The notes under the pieces were generated by a model. The model saw only the letters and a list, made by a program, of their open reading frames with translations. It searched no databases and had not been told where the DNA came from. A stretch of 64,000 nt of DNA from Rahnella variigena (lineage in GTDB: Bacteria > Pseudomonadota > Gammaproteobacteria > Enterobacterales > Enterobacteriaceae): the NCBI RefSeq assembly GCF_003610915.1, contig NZ_NSDJ01000001.1, positions 1,860,001-1,924,000 of the forward strand, read 5' to 3'. A program made the position numbers and the translations under genes. Shown piece after piece: positions 18,980-31,026 of this stretch (position 1 is the stretch's first letter; each line of letters opens with the position of its first letter).

Positions 18980-20050
18980 ATGCGTGTTGCCGATTTTTCT
19001 TTTGAACTCCCTGAATCCCTGATTGCGCGCTATCCGCAGACCCAGCGCAGCGGCTGTCGTTTGTTGTCTCTGGACGGGCCTAGCGGTGAGTTAACGCACG
19101 GCGTGTTCACCGATATTCTCGATAAAATCCATCCCGGCGATTTGCTGGTATTTAACAATACCCGCGTGATCCCGGCCCGCGTGTTTGGCCGTAAGGTCAG
19201 CGGCGGAAAAATTGAAGTGCTGGTTGAGCGTGTGCTCGATTCGCACCGCGTTCTGGCGCATGTGCGTGCGTCCAAATCGCCAAAACCGGGCGCAGAACTG
19301 CTGCTTGGTGATAAAGAAGATATTAAAGCGACGATGGTGGCGCGCCACGATACGTTGTTCGAGCTGGAATTTAATGAAGATCGTGATGTCTTTACTCTGC
19401 TCAACGAAATCGGCCATATGCCGCTGCCGCCTTATATCGACCGTCCTGATGAAGATGCTGATCGTGAACTGTATCAGACCGTCTACAGCGAACGTCCGGG
19501 CGCGGTAGCTGCGCCAACCGCTGGCTTACATTTCGATGAGCCGCTGATGGATGCGCTGAAAGCCAAAGGTGTGGAGTTTGCTTTCGTCACACTGCACGTG
19601 GGCGCAGGGACTTTCCAGCCGGTTCGGGTGGACACCATTGAAGACCACATCATGCACGCTGAGTATGCCGAAGTGCCTCAGGAAGTCGTGGATGCGGTGC
19701 TGGCGTGTAAAGCGCGCGGCAATAAAGTGGTGGCCGTGGGCACAACGTCTGTGCGTTCGCTGGAAAGTGCGGCGAAGGCCAGTGAAGATGCATTGATTGC
19801 GCCATTCTTCGGCGATACCAAAATCTTCATCTATCCGGGTTATCACTATCAGGTGATTGATTCCCTGATTACCAATTTCCACCTGCCTGAATCGACGCTG
19901 ATCATGCTGGTGTCGGCGTTTGCCGGCTATAAAAATACGATGAATGCCTATCATCAGGCCGTCGCAGAGCAGTACCGTTTCTTTAGTTATGGGGATGCGA
20001 TGTTCATCAACCGTAACCCGCTGGCGCCGCAGGAAGTGGTCGGCCAGTAG
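18980..20050 (+). CDS. queA: S-adenosylmethionine:tRNA ribosyltransferase-isomerase QueA
   Basis: QueA moves the ribosyl part of SAM onto preQ1 in tRNA to make epoxyqueuosine, the step after Tgt. The 356-residue protein matches the family length and carries [42 protein letters not shown] and [18 protein letters not shown]. It is followed by tgt 111 bp later, and with yajC-secDF this is the conserved enterobacterial cluster. GAAGTGAAAAGCC precedes the ATG. Confidence 0.98.
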   Translation: MRVADFSFELPESLIARYPQTQRSGCRLLSLDGPSGELTHGVFTDILDKIHPGDLLVFNNTRVIPARVFGRKVSGGKIEVLVERVLDSHRVLAHVRASKSPKPGAELLLGDKEDIKATMVARHDTLFELEFNEDRDVFTLLNEIGHMPLPPYIDRPDEDADRELYQTVYSERPGAVAAPTAGLHFDEPLMDALKAKGVEFAFVTLHVGAGTFQPVRVDTIEDHIMHAEYAEVPQEVVDAVLACKARGNKVVAVGTTSVRSLESAAKASEDALIAPFFGDTKIFIYPGYHYQVIDSLITNFHLPESTLIMLVSAFAGYKNTMNAYHQAVAEQYRFFSYGDAMFINRNPLAPQEVVGQ

Positions 20051-20065
20051 CTTTTTTGTAATTAA

Positions 20066-21286
<1,221 letters not shown>

Positions 21287-21298
21287 TTTCTTTTTCGT

Positions 21299-21334
21299 AT
21301 CGGCATCTTCGAAAGGGGGTGCCGATTTTATAAT
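21299..21334 (+). terminator. Probable terminator of tgt
   Basis: ATCGGCA and TGCCGAT flank a 14-nt loop and are followed by TTTATAATTTC. The stem is short but the T-rich tail is good. Confidence 0.55.
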
Positions 21335-21448
21335 TTCTTGAACCGGCATTATGGGGTATTGTGCGAGACGTTTCATCGCCAGACTCCGGGTCGGATTCTC
21401 GGTTTGTATTACATCAATTTGCTTCACAACAACAATGAGGGAATTTAA

Positions 21449-21781
21449 ATGAGTCTTTTCATTTCCGATGCAGTCGCAGCGACCGGCGCACCGTCACAGG
21501 GAAGTCCTTACTCTCTGGTTATCATGCTGGTGGTTTTTGGTCTAATCTTCTATTTCATGATCCTGCGCCCGCAGCAGAAACGTTCTAAAGAACACAAAAA
21601 ACTGATGGACTCTATCGGTAAAGGTGACGAGGTCATGACCACCGGTGGTCTGATCGGTCGCGTAACTAAAGTAGCCGAAACCGGTTATGTGGTTATCGCA
21701 CTGAACGACACCAACGAAGTGATGATCAAACGTGACTTCGTGGCAGCAGTTCTGCCAAAAGGCACGATGAAGTCTATCTAA
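21449..21781 (+). CDS. yajC: Sec translocon accessory subunit YajC
   Basis: YajC binds SecDF and the SecYEG channel. The 110-residue protein has one membrane segment at about residues 20-40 (SLVIMLVVFGLIFYFMIL), then RPQQKRSKEHKKLMDSI and a cytoplasmic domain with GDEVMTTGGLIGRV. It is the first gene of yajC-secD-secF. GAGGGAATTTAA precedes the ATG. Confidence 0.97.
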   Translation: MSLFISDAVAATGAPSQGSPYSLVIMLVVFGLIFYFMILRPQQKRSKEHKKLMDSIGKGDEVMTTGGLIGRVTKVAETGYVVIALNDTNEVMIKRDFVAAVLPKGTMKSI

Positions 21782-21808
21782 TTTTCGATTTTCCCGAAGG
21801 GAACTGCC

Positions 21809-23656
21809 GTGTTAAACCGTTATCCTGCGTGGAAGTATCTGATGTTGATCGTTGTGGTCATCGTCGGTTTGCTTTATGCACTTCCCAACCTTTATGGTGA
21901 GGATCCGGCTGTTCAAATCACTGGTGCTCGGGGTTCCGACGCCAGTGAAGCAACGCTGGACCAAGTCCGTAACGTATTAGATCAAAGCAAAATCCAGATC
22001 AAATCAGTTGCTCTGGAGAATGGCGCTATTCTTGCCCGTTTCAAAGACACGGATGTACAGCTTCGTGCACGTGAAGCGCTGACTGAAGCGCTGGGCGACA
22101 AGTTTGTTATTGCACTGAACCTCGCGCCGGCAACGCCGCGCTGGTTGAGCATGCTGGGCGCTGAGCCGATGAAGCTGGGCCTCGACTTGCGTGGTGGTGT
22201 TCACTTCCTGATGGAAGTGGATATGGATACCGCGCTGAGTAAGCTGCAAGAGCAAACGATGGACAACATGCGCAGCGACCTGCGCGACAAGAATATTCCT
22301 TATGCCACGGTGCGTAAGCTCGACAACTATGGCGTTGAAGTGCGTTTCCGCGATGCTGCTACCCGTGATTCTGCGGTCAGCTACCTGAGCCCACGTCACC
22401 GCGATTTAGTGATCACCAACAGCGGCGATAATGCAGCTCGCGTGGTGATGACTGATGCTCGCCTGAGTGAAGCGCGCGAGTATGCCGTTCAGCAAAACAT
22501 CACTATCCTGCGTAATCGTGTCAACCAATTGGGTGTCGCCGAGCCGCTGGTACAGCGTCAGGGTGCTGACCGTATCGTGGTTGAGTTGCCGGGTATTCAG
22601 GATACTGCGCGTGCTAAAGAAATTTTAGGCGCGACCGCGACACTGGAATTCCGTCTGGTAAACACCAATGTGGATGCTTCTGCTGCTTCAACCGGTCGTG
22701 TACCGGGCGACAGCGAAGTGAAAAACATGCGTGATGGCCGTCCGGTAGTTCTGTACAAACGCGTGATCCTGACCGGTGACCATATCACTGATTCTACATC
22801 CAGCATGGATGAGTACAATCAGCCGCAGGTTAACATCTCTCTCGACAGCGCTGGCGGTAACGCCATGTCTAACTTTACGAAGGATAACATCGGCAAACCG
22901 ATGGCTACCCTGTTCGTGGAATACAAAGACAGCGGTAAGAAAGATGCGAATGGCCGTTCGATTCTGGCGAAACAGGAAGAAGTCATCAACGTGGCGACGA
23001 TTCAGTCACGTCTGGGTAACAGCTTCCGTATCACCGGGGTGAACGATCCGAATGAAGCCCGTCAGCTTTCTCTGCTGCTGCGCGCCGGTGCGTTGATCGC
23101 GCCAATTCAGATTGTTGAAGAACGTACTATCGGCCCGACCTTAGGGATGCAAAACATCACTCAGGGTCTGGAAGCGTGCTTGTGGGGTCTGGTGGCATCC
23201 ATTCTGTTCATGGTGGTTTGGTACCGTAAGTTCGGCATTATTGCCACGACTGCGCTGGTGGCTAACCTGATTCTGATTGTCGGGATCATGTCGCTGCTGC
23301 CGGGGGCAACGCTGACCATGCCGGGTATTGCCGGTATCGTGCTGACGCTGGCGGTAGCCGTCGACGCCAACGTACTGATAAACGAACGTATCAAGGAAGA
23401 GCTGAAGAACGGACGTTCCGTTCAGCAGGCGATTCATGAAGGCTATAAAGGCGCGTTCTCCAGTATCGTCGATGCCAACATTACTACCCTGATCACGGCA
23501 ATTATTCTTTATGCAGTGGGTACCGGTTCGATCAAAGGCTTTGCTATCACCACCGCTATCGGTGTAGCAACCTCGATGTTTACGTCGATCGTGGGAACCC
23601 GTGCAATCGTGAACCTGGTTTACGGCGGCAAACGCATTAAAAAGCTGTCTATCTGA
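21809..23656 (+). CDS. secD: Protein translocase subunit SecD
   Basis: SecD, with SecF, uses the proton-motive force to complete protein export on the periplasmic side. The 615-residue protein equals the E. coli length. It has an N-terminal membrane segment (residues 9-28), the large periplasmic P1 region with [16 protein letters not shown], and five C-terminal membrane segments. The proton-pathway motif [18 protein letters not shown] is present. It starts 27 bp after yajC, and secF follows after 10 bp. Confidence 0.98.
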   Translation: MLNRYPAWKYLMLIVVVIVGLLYALPNLYGEDPAVQITGARGSDASEATLDQVRNVLDQSKIQIKSVALENGAILARFKDTDVQLRAREALTEALGDKFVIALNLAPATPRWLSMLGAEPMKLGLDLRGGVHFLMEVDMDTALSKLQEQTMDNMRSDLRDKNIPYATVRKLDNYGVEVRFRDAATRDSAVSYLSPRHRDLVITNSGDNAARVVMTDARLSEAREYAVQQNITILRNRVNQLGVAEPLVQRQGADRIVVELPGIQDTARAKEILGATATLEFRLVNTNVDASAASTGRVPGDSEVKNMRDGRPVVLYKRVILTGDHITDSTSSMDEYNQPQVNISLDSAGGNAMSNFTKDNIGKPMATLFVEYKDSGKKDANGRSILAKQEEVINVATIQSRLGNSFRITGVNDPNEARQLSLLLRAGALIAPIQIVEERTIGPTLGMQNITQGLEACLWGLVASILFMVVWYRKFGIIATTALVANLILIVGIMSLLPGATLTMPGIAGIVLTLAVAVDANVLINERIKEELKNGRSVQQAIHEGYKGAFSSIVDANITTLITAIILYAVGTGSIKGFAITTAIGVATSMFTSIVGTRAIVNLVYGGKRIKKLSI

Positions 23657-23666
23657 GGAGTGCGTT

Positions 23667-24641
23667 GTGGCACAGCAACAACCATATACTGTTGAACAAC
23701 TGAACTACGGCCGTAAAGTCATCGACTTTATGCGCTGGGACAACGTGGCCTTCTGTATTTCAGGCCTGTTGTTTATCGCTTCCGTCGCGATTATGGGTGT
23801 TCGCGGATTCAACTGGGGTCTGGACTTCACTGGCGGTACCGTCATTGAAATCAGCCTCAGTCAGCCCGCTAACCTCGACGACATGCGCGCCGATCTGGAA
23901 AAAGCAGGATTCAAGGATCCTGTTGTTCAGAACTTTGGCAGCAGCCGTGACGTGATGGTTCGCCTTCCGCCTGTTTCCGGTAATGCCGGTCAGGAACTGG
24001 GGAATAAAGTCCTCAGCCTGGTAAACGCTGATATCGACAAAGACGCCACCGTAAAACGTGTCGAGTTTGTGGGTCCGAGCGTGGGTAACGATCTGGCGCA
24101 GGCTGGCGGCATGGCGCTGCTGATGGCGCTGATTTGTATCCTGATTTACGTCGGGTTCCGTTTTGAATGGCGACTGGCGCTGGGTGCGGTAATCGCACTG
24201 GCGCACGACGTGATCATCACCATGGGCGTATTGTCGCTGTTCAGGATCGAAATTGACCTGACCATTATCGCGTCCCTGATGTCGGTTATCGGCTACTCGC
24301 TGAATGACTCCATTGTGGTGTCGGACCGTATTCGTGAAAACTTCCGCAAAATTCGTCGCGGTAACTCTTACGAAATCATGAACGTGTCCCTGACCCAGAC
24401 GTTAAGCCGTACCATTATGACCTCAGCAACCACGCTGATGGTGGTACTGATGCTCTATATCTTTGGCGGTGCGTTGCTGGAAGGCTTCTCTCTGACCATG
24501 TTGATTGGTGTGTCAATTGGTACTGTTTCGTCAATCTACGTGGCGTCTGCGCTGGCTCTGAAACTGGGCATGAAGCGTGAACACATGTTGCAGCAGAAAG
24601 TGGAAAAAGAGGGCGCAGATCAGCCTTCGATCCTTCCGTAA
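23667..24641 (+). CDS. secF: Protein translocase subunit SecF
   Basis: SecF is the partner of SecD in the Sec translocon. The 324-residue protein starts at a GTG (23667) with GAGGAG upstream. It has six membrane segments, the motif [12 protein letters not shown] in the first periplasmic region and the conserved [20 protein letters not shown]. The C-terminus GADQPSILP is identical to that of E. coli as I recall it. Confidence 0.98.
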   Translation: MAQQQPYTVEQLNYGRKVIDFMRWDNVAFCISGLLFIASVAIMGVRGFNWGLDFTGGTVIEISLSQPANLDDMRADLEKAGFKDPVVQNFGSSRDVMVRLPPVSGNAGQELGNKVLSLVNADIDKDATVKRVEFVGPSVGNDLAQAGGMALLMALICILIYVGFRFEWRLALGAVIALAHDVIITMGVLSLFRIEIDLTIIASLMSVIGYSLNDSIVVSDRIRENFRKIRRGNSYEIMNVSLTQTLSRTIMTSATTLMVVLMLYIFGGALLEGFSLTMLIGVSIGTVSSIYVASALALKLGMKREHMLQQKVEKEGADQPSILP

Positions 24642-24673
24642 TTTGCCGAGGGTTCAGCTACTGACCTGAAAAC

Positions 24674-24701
24674 AAAAACCCCGCGATGCGGGGTTTTTTT
24701 T
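24674..24701. terminator. Bidirectional terminator between secF and yajI
   Basis: ACCCCGC and GCGGGGT form a stem round GAT, with AAAAA before and TTTTTTTT after, so it can end transcription from both convergent sides. Confidence 0.92.
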
Positions 24702-24720
24702 GGTCTGTAATTCGCCGCTG

Positions 24721-25308
24721 CTATTTAGCCACGACAGGCGCTGTGGCAGTCGCTACGACCGGCTGTGCCGGCGGTGTCGCCACAATATTATGCAGGTGTA
24801 CAAATCCCAGCGTGTCGACAGTCACCTGATTAAACTTCACCTCGACGGTTTTCACCGGCCCCGGCAATAAATCTGGCTCGACAGTAATCGTCTGGGTTTG
24901 CATATCGACGGTCAGCGGTTTGCCGGTGACCGGATCCAGCTGTCCCCAGCTTAAAGAAGCCGTAAACGGCGGCAATGGCTGACCGGAGGTGTTTTTGATT
25001 TCAAGCACGGCCTGAACGCCTGTGGCATCCGGAGCGACGCGGATCAGCTGAACTTCCAGCTGGCCGATATCACTTTTCAGCAGCGCGGCGCTTTTCGCTG
25101 CCGGCAATAAATACACGCCATTCGATGACTGGCGGTTAAGCGTGGTCTGCTGCTCCAGCGCGATGGCCAGATCTGTCAGGCGTTGCAGTTTTTGATTGAG
25201 CTGACCCACTTCCGTTTTAAGTTCCGGCATTTGAGGATTTTGCTTCGCGCAGCCCGCCAGACTGAATAACGCGGCACAGGCCAGTAAAAATCGCGGGTGT
25301 TTCGTCAT
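24721..25308 (-). CDS. yajI: DUF3251-family lipoprotein YajI
   Basis: This 195-residue predicted lipoprotein has a signal peptide ending in the lipobox LAGC (Cys near residue 20), followed by a coiled-coil-like stretch (ELKTEVGQLNQKLQRL) and a beta-rich DUF3251 domain. Its function is unknown. It ends in an Ala/Val/Thr/Pro-rich tail that looks disordered. It is divergent from nrdR, as in E. coli, where yajI lies between tsx and nrdR; tsx is absent here. Confidence 0.85.
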   Translation of the reverse strand: MTKHPRFLLACAALFSLAGCAKQNPQMPELKTEVGQLNQKLQRLTDLAIALEQQTTLNRQSSNGVYLLPAAKSAALLKSDIGQLEVQLIRVAPDATGVQAVLEIKNTSGQPLPPFTASLSWGQLDPVTGKPLTVDMQTQTITVEPDLLPGPVKTVEVKFNQVTVDTLGFVHLHNIVATPPAQPVVATATAPVVAK

Positions 25309-25468
25309 ATCAGAGACTTCCTTTCATCTGCCCGTTGAAACATTCCGTCCGGGCACCAATATAGATAGCTAAGTTTAACCCGATGTCGATGAAAGTAGCG
25401 ACAGCCTTTGTTGTCGGCACACTTCGGGTTAAACTAATGTCCAATTGAGTTCGCGATCAGGAAGTGCT

Positions 25469-25918
25469 ATGCATTGCCCATTTTGTGCCGCTGTTGATAC
25501 TAAAGTCATCGATTCCCGTCTGGTAGGCGATGGATCGCAGGTTCGCCGCCGCCGTCAGTGTCTGGTGTGCCATGAGCGTTTTACCACCTTTGAAGTGGCT
25601 GAACTGGTGATGCCACGCGTCATTAAAAGCAATGAAGTTCGCGAACCTTTCAACGAAGACAAACTTCGCGGCGGTTTTCTCAAAGCGCTGGAAAAACGCC
25701 CGGTCAGCTCTGATGATGTCGAAACGGCCATCAGTCACATTAAGTCGCAACTGCGCGCAACCGGCGAACGTGAAATCCCAGCCAAGATGATCGGCAATCT
25801 GGTGATGGACGCCCTGAAAGGGCTGGATAAAGTCGCCTACATTCGCTTTGCCTCGGTGTATCGCAGCTTCGAAGATATCCGTGAATTTGGTGAAGAGATC
25901 GCCCGTCTTCAGGACTAA
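25469..25918 (+). CDS. nrdR: Transcriptional repressor NrdR
   Basis: NrdR represses ribonucleotide reductase operons and senses nucleotides through an ATP cone. I chose the ATG at 25469 so that the protein starts MHCPFC; eight codons of open frame upstream are not conserved. The 149-residue protein has a zinc ribbon (CPFC near residues 3-6 and CLVC near 31-34) and the ATP-cone [17 protein letters not shown] segment (here [16 protein letters not shown]). ribD follows 9 bp later, suggesting co-transcription. Confidence 0.97.
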   Translation: MHCPFCAAVDTKVIDSRLVGDGSQVRRRRQCLVCHERFTTFEVAELVMPRVIKSNEVREPFNEDKLRGGFLKALEKRPVSSDDVETAISHIKSQLRATGEREIPAKMIGNLVMDALKGLDKVAYIRFASVYRSFEDIREFGEEIARLQD

Positions 25919-25927
25919 GGAAAGCTG

Positions 25928-27082
25928 ATGCTGCCTGACCAACCGTCTTCTGTTCAAAATCTTTCTGATGAATCACCTGCTGATGAACGCTATATGGCGC
26001 GCGCTTTCGAACTGGCGCGTCTCGGGCGTTTCACCACCACACCCAATCCCAATGTGGGATGCGTCATTGTATTAAATGGCGAAATTGTCGGCGAAGGCTA
26101 TCATTTGCGTGCCGGTGAACCGCACGCCGAAGTCCATGCTTTGCGCATGGCCGGTGAGAAAGCCCGCGGCGCGACTGCCTACGTAACCCTCGAACCTTGC
26201 AGCCATCACGGGCGCACACCGCCTTGTGCCGATGCCTTGCTGGCCGCCGGTGTCAGCCGCGTGGTCGCCGCGATGCAGGATCCGAATCCGGAAGTCGCCG
26301 GTCGCGGTTTATACCGCCTTAAACAGAATGGTATTGACGTCAGCCACGGGCTGATGCATTCCCAGGCAGAAGCCGTAAACCTCGGTTTTCTCAAACGCAT
26401 GCGTACAGGTTTTCCTTACGTGCAGCTGAAAATGGGCGCGTCTCTGGATGGCAGAACGGCGATGGCCTCCGGCGAAAGCCAGTGGATCACGTCTCCGGCA
26501 GCCCGTGCGGATGTTCAGCGTTTTCGTGCTGAAAGCTCGGCCATTCTGAGCACAAGCGCCACCGTGCTGGCCGATAATCCTTCGCTGAATGTGCGCTGGA
26601 GCGAACTGGGCAGTGAAGTGCAGGCGATTTATCCCGAGGGAAATCTGCGCCAGCCGCTGCGTATCATTCTCGACAGCCAGAATCGTGTTACACCGCAGCA
26701 TCAGCTGGTGAATATTCCCGGTGATGTCTTGCTGGCGCGCCTTGAAGCAGATTCACAGGTCTGGCCGGAGTCCGTCGAACAATGGCGCGTGGCCGGGCGC
26801 GATAACCGTATTGATCTGGTTCTGCTGATGATGCAGCTGGCAAAACGCCAGATAAACGCCATCTGGGTGGAAGCGGGCGCGCAGCTGGCCGGCGCCTTAT
26901 TACAAGCGGGTCTGGTTGATGAATTAATCGTTTATATGGCGCCTAAGTTATTGGGTAATAATGGGCGAGCACTTTGCGAGTTGCCCGGTTTGCAACATCT
27001 GACTGATGCGCCGGAGTTTGCTTTCAGCGATATCCGCCAGATTGGCCCTGACTTACGTTTACGCCTGAAACCGGTGTACTGA
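25928..27082 (+). CDS. ribD: Bifunctional riboflavin biosynthesis deaminase/reductase RibD
   Basis: RibD deaminates and then reduces the pyrimidine intermediate of riboflavin synthesis. The 384-residue protein has an N-terminal deaminase with zinc-site motifs HAEVHAL and PCSHHGRTPPC and a C-terminal reductase with KMGASLDGRTAMASGESQWI and WVEAGAQLAGALLQAGLVDEL. The N-terminus is about 16 residues longer than in E. coli; AAGGAAAG before 25928 supports that start over the internal ATG at 25994. It lies in the nrdR-ribD-ribE-nusB cluster. Confidence 0.96.
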   Translation: MLPDQPSSVQNLSDESPADERYMARAFELARLGRFTTTPNPNVGCVIVLNGEIVGEGYHLRAGEPHAEVHALRMAGEKARGATAYVTLEPCSHHGRTPPCADALLAAGVSRVVAAMQDPNPEVAGRGLYRLKQNGIDVSHGLMHSQAEAVNLGFLKRMRTGFPYVQLKMGASLDGRTAMASGESQWITSPAARADVQRFRAESSAILSTSATVLADNPSLNVRWSELGSEVQAIYPEGNLRQPLRIILDSQNRVTPQHQLVNIPGDVLLARLEADSQVWPESVEQWRVAGRDNRIDLVLLMMQLAKRQINAIWVEAGAQLAGALLQAGLVDELIVYMAPKLLGNNGRALCELPGLQHLTDAPEFAFSDIRQIGPDLRLRLKPVY

Positions 27083-27206
27083 GAATTTTACTCCCCCCTG
27101 ATGGAATGACGTTAAAAGCGCATGTCCAGACAGGGTAATTTTATGATAGAATCCGCCCCCCTGCGGCTGGGGTTGAGAAACTCCTGAACCCACTTTAAGG
27201 AAAACT

Positions 27207-27677
27207 ATGAACGTTATCGAAGGTGTTGTAGCCACGCCTAACGCGCGCGTAGCGATCGCGATTGCTCGTTTTAACAACTTTATCAACGACAGCCTGCTTT
27301 CCGGCGCTGTTGATGCGTTAAAGCGTATCGGTCAGGTCAGCGATGACAACATCACCGTAGTCTGGGTCCCGGGCGCATACGAATTGCCTCTGGCAACCCG
27401 TGCACTGGCTGAAAGCGGTAAATTTGACGCGGTTGTTGCACTTGGCACCGTGATCCGCGGGGGCACTGCCCACTTTGAATTTGTAGCGGGCGAATGCAGC
27501 TCTGGCCTGTCCAGCGTTGCCATGAACAGCGAAATCCCGGTTGCCTTTGGCGTGCTGACCACAGAAAGCATTGAACAAGCCATCGAACGCGCAGGGACAA
27601 AAGCCGGTAACAAAGGTGCAGAAGCTGCACTGACCGCGCTTGAAATGATTAATGTTATCAAGGCTATTAAGGCCTGA
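27207..27677 (+). CDS. ribE: 6,7-dimethyl-8-ribityllumazine synthase
   Basis: This enzyme (RibH in some nomenclatures) condenses the RibD-derived pyrimidine with dihydroxybutanone phosphate to make lumazine. The 156-residue protein equals the E. coli length. It shows [39 protein letters not shown] with the catalytic His near residue 89, and the [10 protein letters not shown] block. It forms 60-subunit shells in relatives. AAGGAAAA precedes the ATG. nusB follows after 20 bp. Confidence 0.97.
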   Translation: MNVIEGVVATPNARVAIAIARFNNFINDSLLSGAVDALKRIGQVSDDNITVVWVPGAYELPLATRALAESGKFDAVVALGTVIRGGTAHFEFVAGECSSGLSSVAMNSEIPVAFGVLTTESIEQAIERAGTKAGNKGAEAALTALEMINVIKAIKA

Positions 27678-27697
27678 ATCTAGTTAAGGGGAAATCC

Positions 27698-28111
27698 GTG
27701 AAACCTGCTGCTCGTCGCCGCGCCCGTGAATGTGCCGTTCAGGCGCTTTACTCCTGGCAGTTGTCGAAAAATGACATCGCCGATGTTGAATTAGAATTCC
27801 TGACCGAGCAGGATGTCAAAGACGTAGACATTGCCTATTTCCGCGAACTGCTGGCTGGTGTAGCAAACAGTGCTGAGAAACTCGATGCACTGATGGCGCC
27901 ATACCTGTCCCGCCAGCTGGATGAACTGGGCCAGGTGGAAAGAGCGATTTTGCGTCTGGCTCTGTTTGAGCTGAGCAAACGCCAGGACGTCCCTTACAAA
28001 GTGGCGATCAACGAAGCCATTGAACTGGCGAAAACTTTTGGTGCGGAAGACAGCCATAAGTTCGTCAACGGTGTGCTGGATAAAGCAGGCCCGCATATTC
28101 GTAAAAAATGA
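27698..28111 (+). CDS. nusB: Transcription antitermination factor NusB
   Basis: NusB, with NusE (S10), binds boxA RNA for rRNA antitermination. The 137-residue all-helical protein has [29 protein letters not shown] and [32 protein letters not shown], the standard family blocks. It lies in the rib-nusB-thiL cluster. It starts at a GTG with AAGGGGAA upstream. Confidence 0.97.
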   Translation: MKPAARRRARECAVQALYSWQLSKNDIADVELEFLTEQDVKDVDIAYFRELLAGVANSAEKLDALMAPYLSRQLDELGQVERAILRLALFELSKRQDVPYKVAINEAIELAKTFGAEDSHKFVNGVLDKAGPHIRKK

Positions 28112-28225
28112 TCATCAAAAAAGTGCCGGCTTCAGTCACAAATGGCGACAGTCATTTTCGCCTGAATACCGCCTCTGTTGATAATCTGGTGATGTCACCT
28201 GGTTTATCTTTTATGTGACACCCCT

Positions 28226-28251
28226 CTTAAGGCCGGATTTCCGGCCTTAAG
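28226..28251. repeat. Perfect 12-bp inverted repeat before thiL
   Basis: CTTAAGGCCGGA (28226-28237) and TCCGGCCTTAAG (28240-28251) are perfect complements separated by TT. The hairpin ends 26 bp before the thiL ATG. No T-run follows, so it is more like an operator or RNA stability element than a terminator. Confidence 0.7.
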
Positions 28252-28277
28252 TCATTCTAACGATTTGGAAATGTACT

Positions 28278-29264
28278 ATGTCATGCGGCGAATTTGATGT
28301 AATCACTCGCTACTTTAACCGTTACAGAACCGCCCGACAGGACGTTCATTTAGGCATTGGTGATGATTGTGCCTTACTGACGGTTGGCGAGAAGCAGCTG
28401 TTAGCAGTCAGTACCGACACTCTGGTTGAAGGCATTCATTTTCTAAAAACGATTTCACCGGCCGATTTGGGCTATAAAGCTCTGGCGGTAAACCTCAGTG
28501 ATCTGGCCGCGATGGGCGCTGATCCTGCCTGGGTTTCTCTGGCACTGACGTTGCCGGAAGTCAACGCCGACTGGCTGCAGGCATTCAGCGACAGTCTGTT
28601 TGATCAACTTAATTATTACGGCATGCAGCTGATTGGCGGCGACACCACCCGCGGTCCGCTGAGCATGACGTTAACCATTCAGGGGCTGGTACCCGCAGGG
28701 CGCGCATTAACCCGTTCCGGCGCAGGTATTGGTGACTGGATTTTCGTGACCGGAACGCTGGGCGACAGCGCTGCGGGGCTCGCCATTCTGCTGGAACAGC
28801 TGAATGTGACGGAGTCCGATACCCGTGAATTCCTGCTTAAGCGTCATCTTCGGCCGTCGCCGCGCGTGTTGCAGGGGCAGGCATTGCGTGATTTAGCGAC
28901 ATCCGCTATCGATCTCTCCGACGGGCTGATTTCGGATCTTAAACATATACTGAATGCCAGTGAATGTGGCGCGCGCCTCGATCTCGACGCGATCCCGTTA
29001 TCTGCGGCATTAAAGAATGTCACGGATCCTGAGCAGGCGCTGAAATGGGCACTGACCGGTGGTGAAGATTACGAGCTTTGCTTCACCGTGCCGGAAATCA
29101 ACCGTGGCGCGCTGGATGTAGCGCTAAGCCATCTGGGTGTTGATTTCACCTGTATCGGGCAGATTGCGCCGCTGTCTGAAGGAATTAAATTTTTGCGTTC
29201 AGGCGCACCGGTAGAACTTGAATGGCAGGGTTTTGATCACTTTGCCGCAGAGGAATTGCTGTGA
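28278..29264 (+). CDS. thiL: Thiamine-monophosphate kinase
   Basis: ThiL phosphorylates thiamine monophosphate to the active diphosphate. The 328-residue protein has the PurM-like fold motifs [43 protein letters not shown] and [10 protein letters not shown]. It opens [11 protein letters not shown], as in E. coli. Its stop overlaps the GTG start of pgpA by 4 bp, so the two are translationally coupled. Confidence 0.97.
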   Translation: MSCGEFDVITRYFNRYRTARQDVHLGIGDDCALLTVGEKQLLAVSTDTLVEGIHFLKTISPADLGYKALAVNLSDLAAMGADPAWVSLALTLPEVNADWLQAFSDSLFDQLNYYGMQLIGGDTTRGPLSMTLTIQGLVPAGRALTRSGAGIGDWIFVTGTLGDSAAGLAILLEQLNVTESDTREFLLKRHLRPSPRVLQGQALRDLATSAIDLSDGLISDLKHILNASECGARLDLDAIPLSAALKNVTDPEQALKWALTGGEDYELCFTVPEINRGALDVALSHLGVDFTCIGQIAPLSEGIKFLRSGAPVELEWQGFDHFAAEELL

Positions 29265-29821
29265 ATATTGGCCGTAAAAAACGCCCAGCCGGGTATAAAG
29301 GCAAAACCGGTGATCCGGTTCAGGACATGGCTGCGGCCAAAAAACGTTTAAATCTGCGTAATCCATGGCACTTGCTGGCAACCGGTTTTGGCAGCGGATT
29401 ATTCCCGGTCGGGCCGGGCACCGCAGGTTCCATCGCCGCGATCCCGTTCTGGATTGTCATGACGTACCTGCCGTGGCAGGTCTATTCCATGATCGTCATG
29501 TTCAGTATCTGTATCGGCGTGTATCTCTGCCGTCAGACCGCGCGCGACATGCGGGTTCATGATCACGGCAGCATTGTGTGGGATGAATTTGTCGGCATGT
29601 GGATCACGCTGATGGCGATCCCTGTGAATGACTGGCGCTGGGTGTTGATCGGGTTTATCGTTTTCCGCGTACTGGATATCTGGAAACCCTGGCCGATCCG
29701 CTGGTTTGATCGCAACGTGCAGGGCGGAATGGGCATCATGATCGATGATGTCGTCGCCGGTGTATTGGGTGCGGCGATCATCTATCTGATCGGGCATCAC
29801 TGGCCGATTGGCTTGTTCTGA
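29261..29821 (+). CDS. pgpA: Phosphatidylglycerophosphatase A
   Basis: PgpA dephosphorylates phosphatidylglycerol phosphate in the inner membrane. The 186-residue protein (172 in E. coli) has [24 protein letters not shown], the conserved metal-site [34 protein letters not shown] and [10 protein letters not shown]. Four hydrophobic segments are visible. The GTG start overlaps thiL, giving an N-terminus about 14 residues longer and more basic than in E. coli. Confidence 0.95.
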   Translation: MNIGRKKRPAGYKGKTGDPVQDMAAAKKRLNLRNPWHLLATGFGSGLFPVGPGTAGSIAAIPFWIVMTYLPWQVYSMIVMFSICIGVYLCRQTARDMRVHDHGSIVWDEFVGMWITLMAIPVNDWRWVLIGFIVFRVLDIWKPWPIRWFDRNVQGGMGIMIDDVVAGVLGAAIIYLIGHHWPIGLF

Positions 29822-29838
29822 TTTGCATTAAATAGCAG

Positions 29839-29879
29839 TAAAAAGGCGTTGCCAGGTTTGCCCTGACAACGCCTTTTTT
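29839..29879. terminator. Bidirectional terminator between pgpA and yajO
   Basis: AAAAAGGCGTTG and CAACGCCTTTTTT flank an inner CCAGG/CCCTG stem. A- and T-runs on the two sides let it serve both convergent genes. Confidence 0.92.
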
Positions 29880-29900
29880 ATGACTTCAAATCACTTCGGA

Positions 29901-30875
29901 TCATTTGAAACCGGTGGCTTCGTGCGGCACGTAGGCCATTTCCAGTTCGGCGATTTCTTCAATGGAGAGTTTTATCTCCAGTGCGGCGACAGCATCTTCC
30001 AGATGAGCTGCGCGTGAAGCGCCGATAATCGGAGCCGTTACCACGTGCTTGCTCAGGATCCACGCCAGTGCGATCTGCGCGCGCGGTACGCCGTGATCTT
30101 CGGCAATTTTACCCACACGTTCAGCGATTTTACCGTCAGCTTCATCGGTAGCGTCGTACAACGTTTTGGCAAAATTGTCGGAAACTGAACGTGCGGTGGT
30201 TTCTCCCCACGGACGGGTCAGTTTGCCGCGTGCCAGCGGACTCCACGGCAGCACCGCGATGTTCCTTTCCAGACACAGCGGATACATTTCGTTTTCTTCT
30301 TCACGCTGGATCAGATTGTATTGATCCTGCATCGACACAAAGCTCGCCCAGCCATTTTGCTCTGAGACATCCAGCGCCTGTTTAAACTGATGCGCATGCA
30401 TGGATGATGCGCCGATAAAGCGTGCCTTACCGGCTTTCACGACGTCGTTTAGCGCTTCCAGCGTTTCCTCAATCGGTGTTTCGTAATCCCAGCGATGGAT
30501 TTGCAGCAGATCGACATACTCCATGCCAAGGCGGCGCAGGCTGTCATCGATAGATTGCATAATCGAGGCGCGCGACAGTCCCGGCTTCAGGCCAGTGACC
30601 GCGTTATAGACTTTGGTGGCGACGACAATCTCATCGCGTTTTGCGAAGTCTTTCAGGGCGCGACCGACGATTTCTTCACTGCTGCCGTCGGAATAACTGT
30701 TGGCGGTATCAAAGAAATTGATACCCGCGTCGAGTGCCTGCTTAATGATCGGGCGGCTGCTTTCTTCGGGCAGCGTCCAGGCATGAGTTCCGCGATCCGG
30801 TTCGCCAAACGTCATACAGCCCAGACACAGGCGTGAGACGTTCAGACCGGTTTTTCCTAAGGTGGTGTATTGCAT
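29901..30875 (-). CDS. yajO: Aldo/keto reductase YajO
   Basis: This 324-residue cytoplasmic oxidoreductase has the TIM-barrel AKR fold and probably uses NADPH. E. coli YajO is reported to make 1-deoxyxylulose 5-phosphate from ribulose 5-phosphate in selected strains; the natural substrate is uncertain. Motifs are CLGCMTFGEPDRG, FFDTANSYSDGSSEE with catalytic Asp and Tyr, VVATKVY, the LLQIHRWD block and IIGASRAAHLED. I chose the ATG at 30875 (MQYTTLGKTGLNVSRL); seven upstream codons are not conserved. It is next to dxs, as in E. coli, but separately terminated. Confidence 0.93.
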   Translation of the reverse strand: MQYTTLGKTGLNVSRLCLGCMTFGEPDRGTHAWTLPEESSRPIIKQALDAGINFFDTANSYSDGSSEEIVGRALKDFAKRDEIVVATKVYNAVTGLKPGLSRASIMQSIDDSLRRLGMEYVDLLQIHRWDYETPIEETLEALNDVVKAGKARFIGASSMHAHQFKQALDVSEQNGWASFVSMQDQYNLIQREEENEMYPLCLERNIAVLPWSPLARGKLTRPWGETTARSVSDNFAKTLYDATDEADGKIAERVGKIAEDHGVPRAQIALAWILSKHVVTAPIIGASRAAHLEDAVAALEIKLSIEEIAELEMAYVPHEATGFK

Positions 30876-30994
30876 GACATCTCCTGGTAAACACAAGTTG
30901 ATTTCAGAAGCCGTGGGAAATGATTAGCTTGCTATAACTGTAGCTCACAGAACGAGATGAACGTGTGACAAAGAAGGGCGTGGGGAAGGAAATT

Positions 30995-31019
30995 CCCCTC
31001 TTTCAGACTAAAAGAGGGG
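30995..31019 (-). terminator. Possible terminator of the xseB-ispA-dxs operon
   Basis: CCCCTCTTT and AAAGAGGGG form a perfect 9-bp stem just after the dxs stop. The minus-strand tail AATTTCC is a weak T-tract. Confidence 0.55.
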
Positions 31020-31026
31020 AGAATAA

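Noticed and set aside
27083..27206. FMN riboswitch before ribE
   Set aside because: The 124-bp gap lacks the conserved FMN-element helices; enterobacterial ribD-ribE at this locus is not normally riboswitch-controlled.
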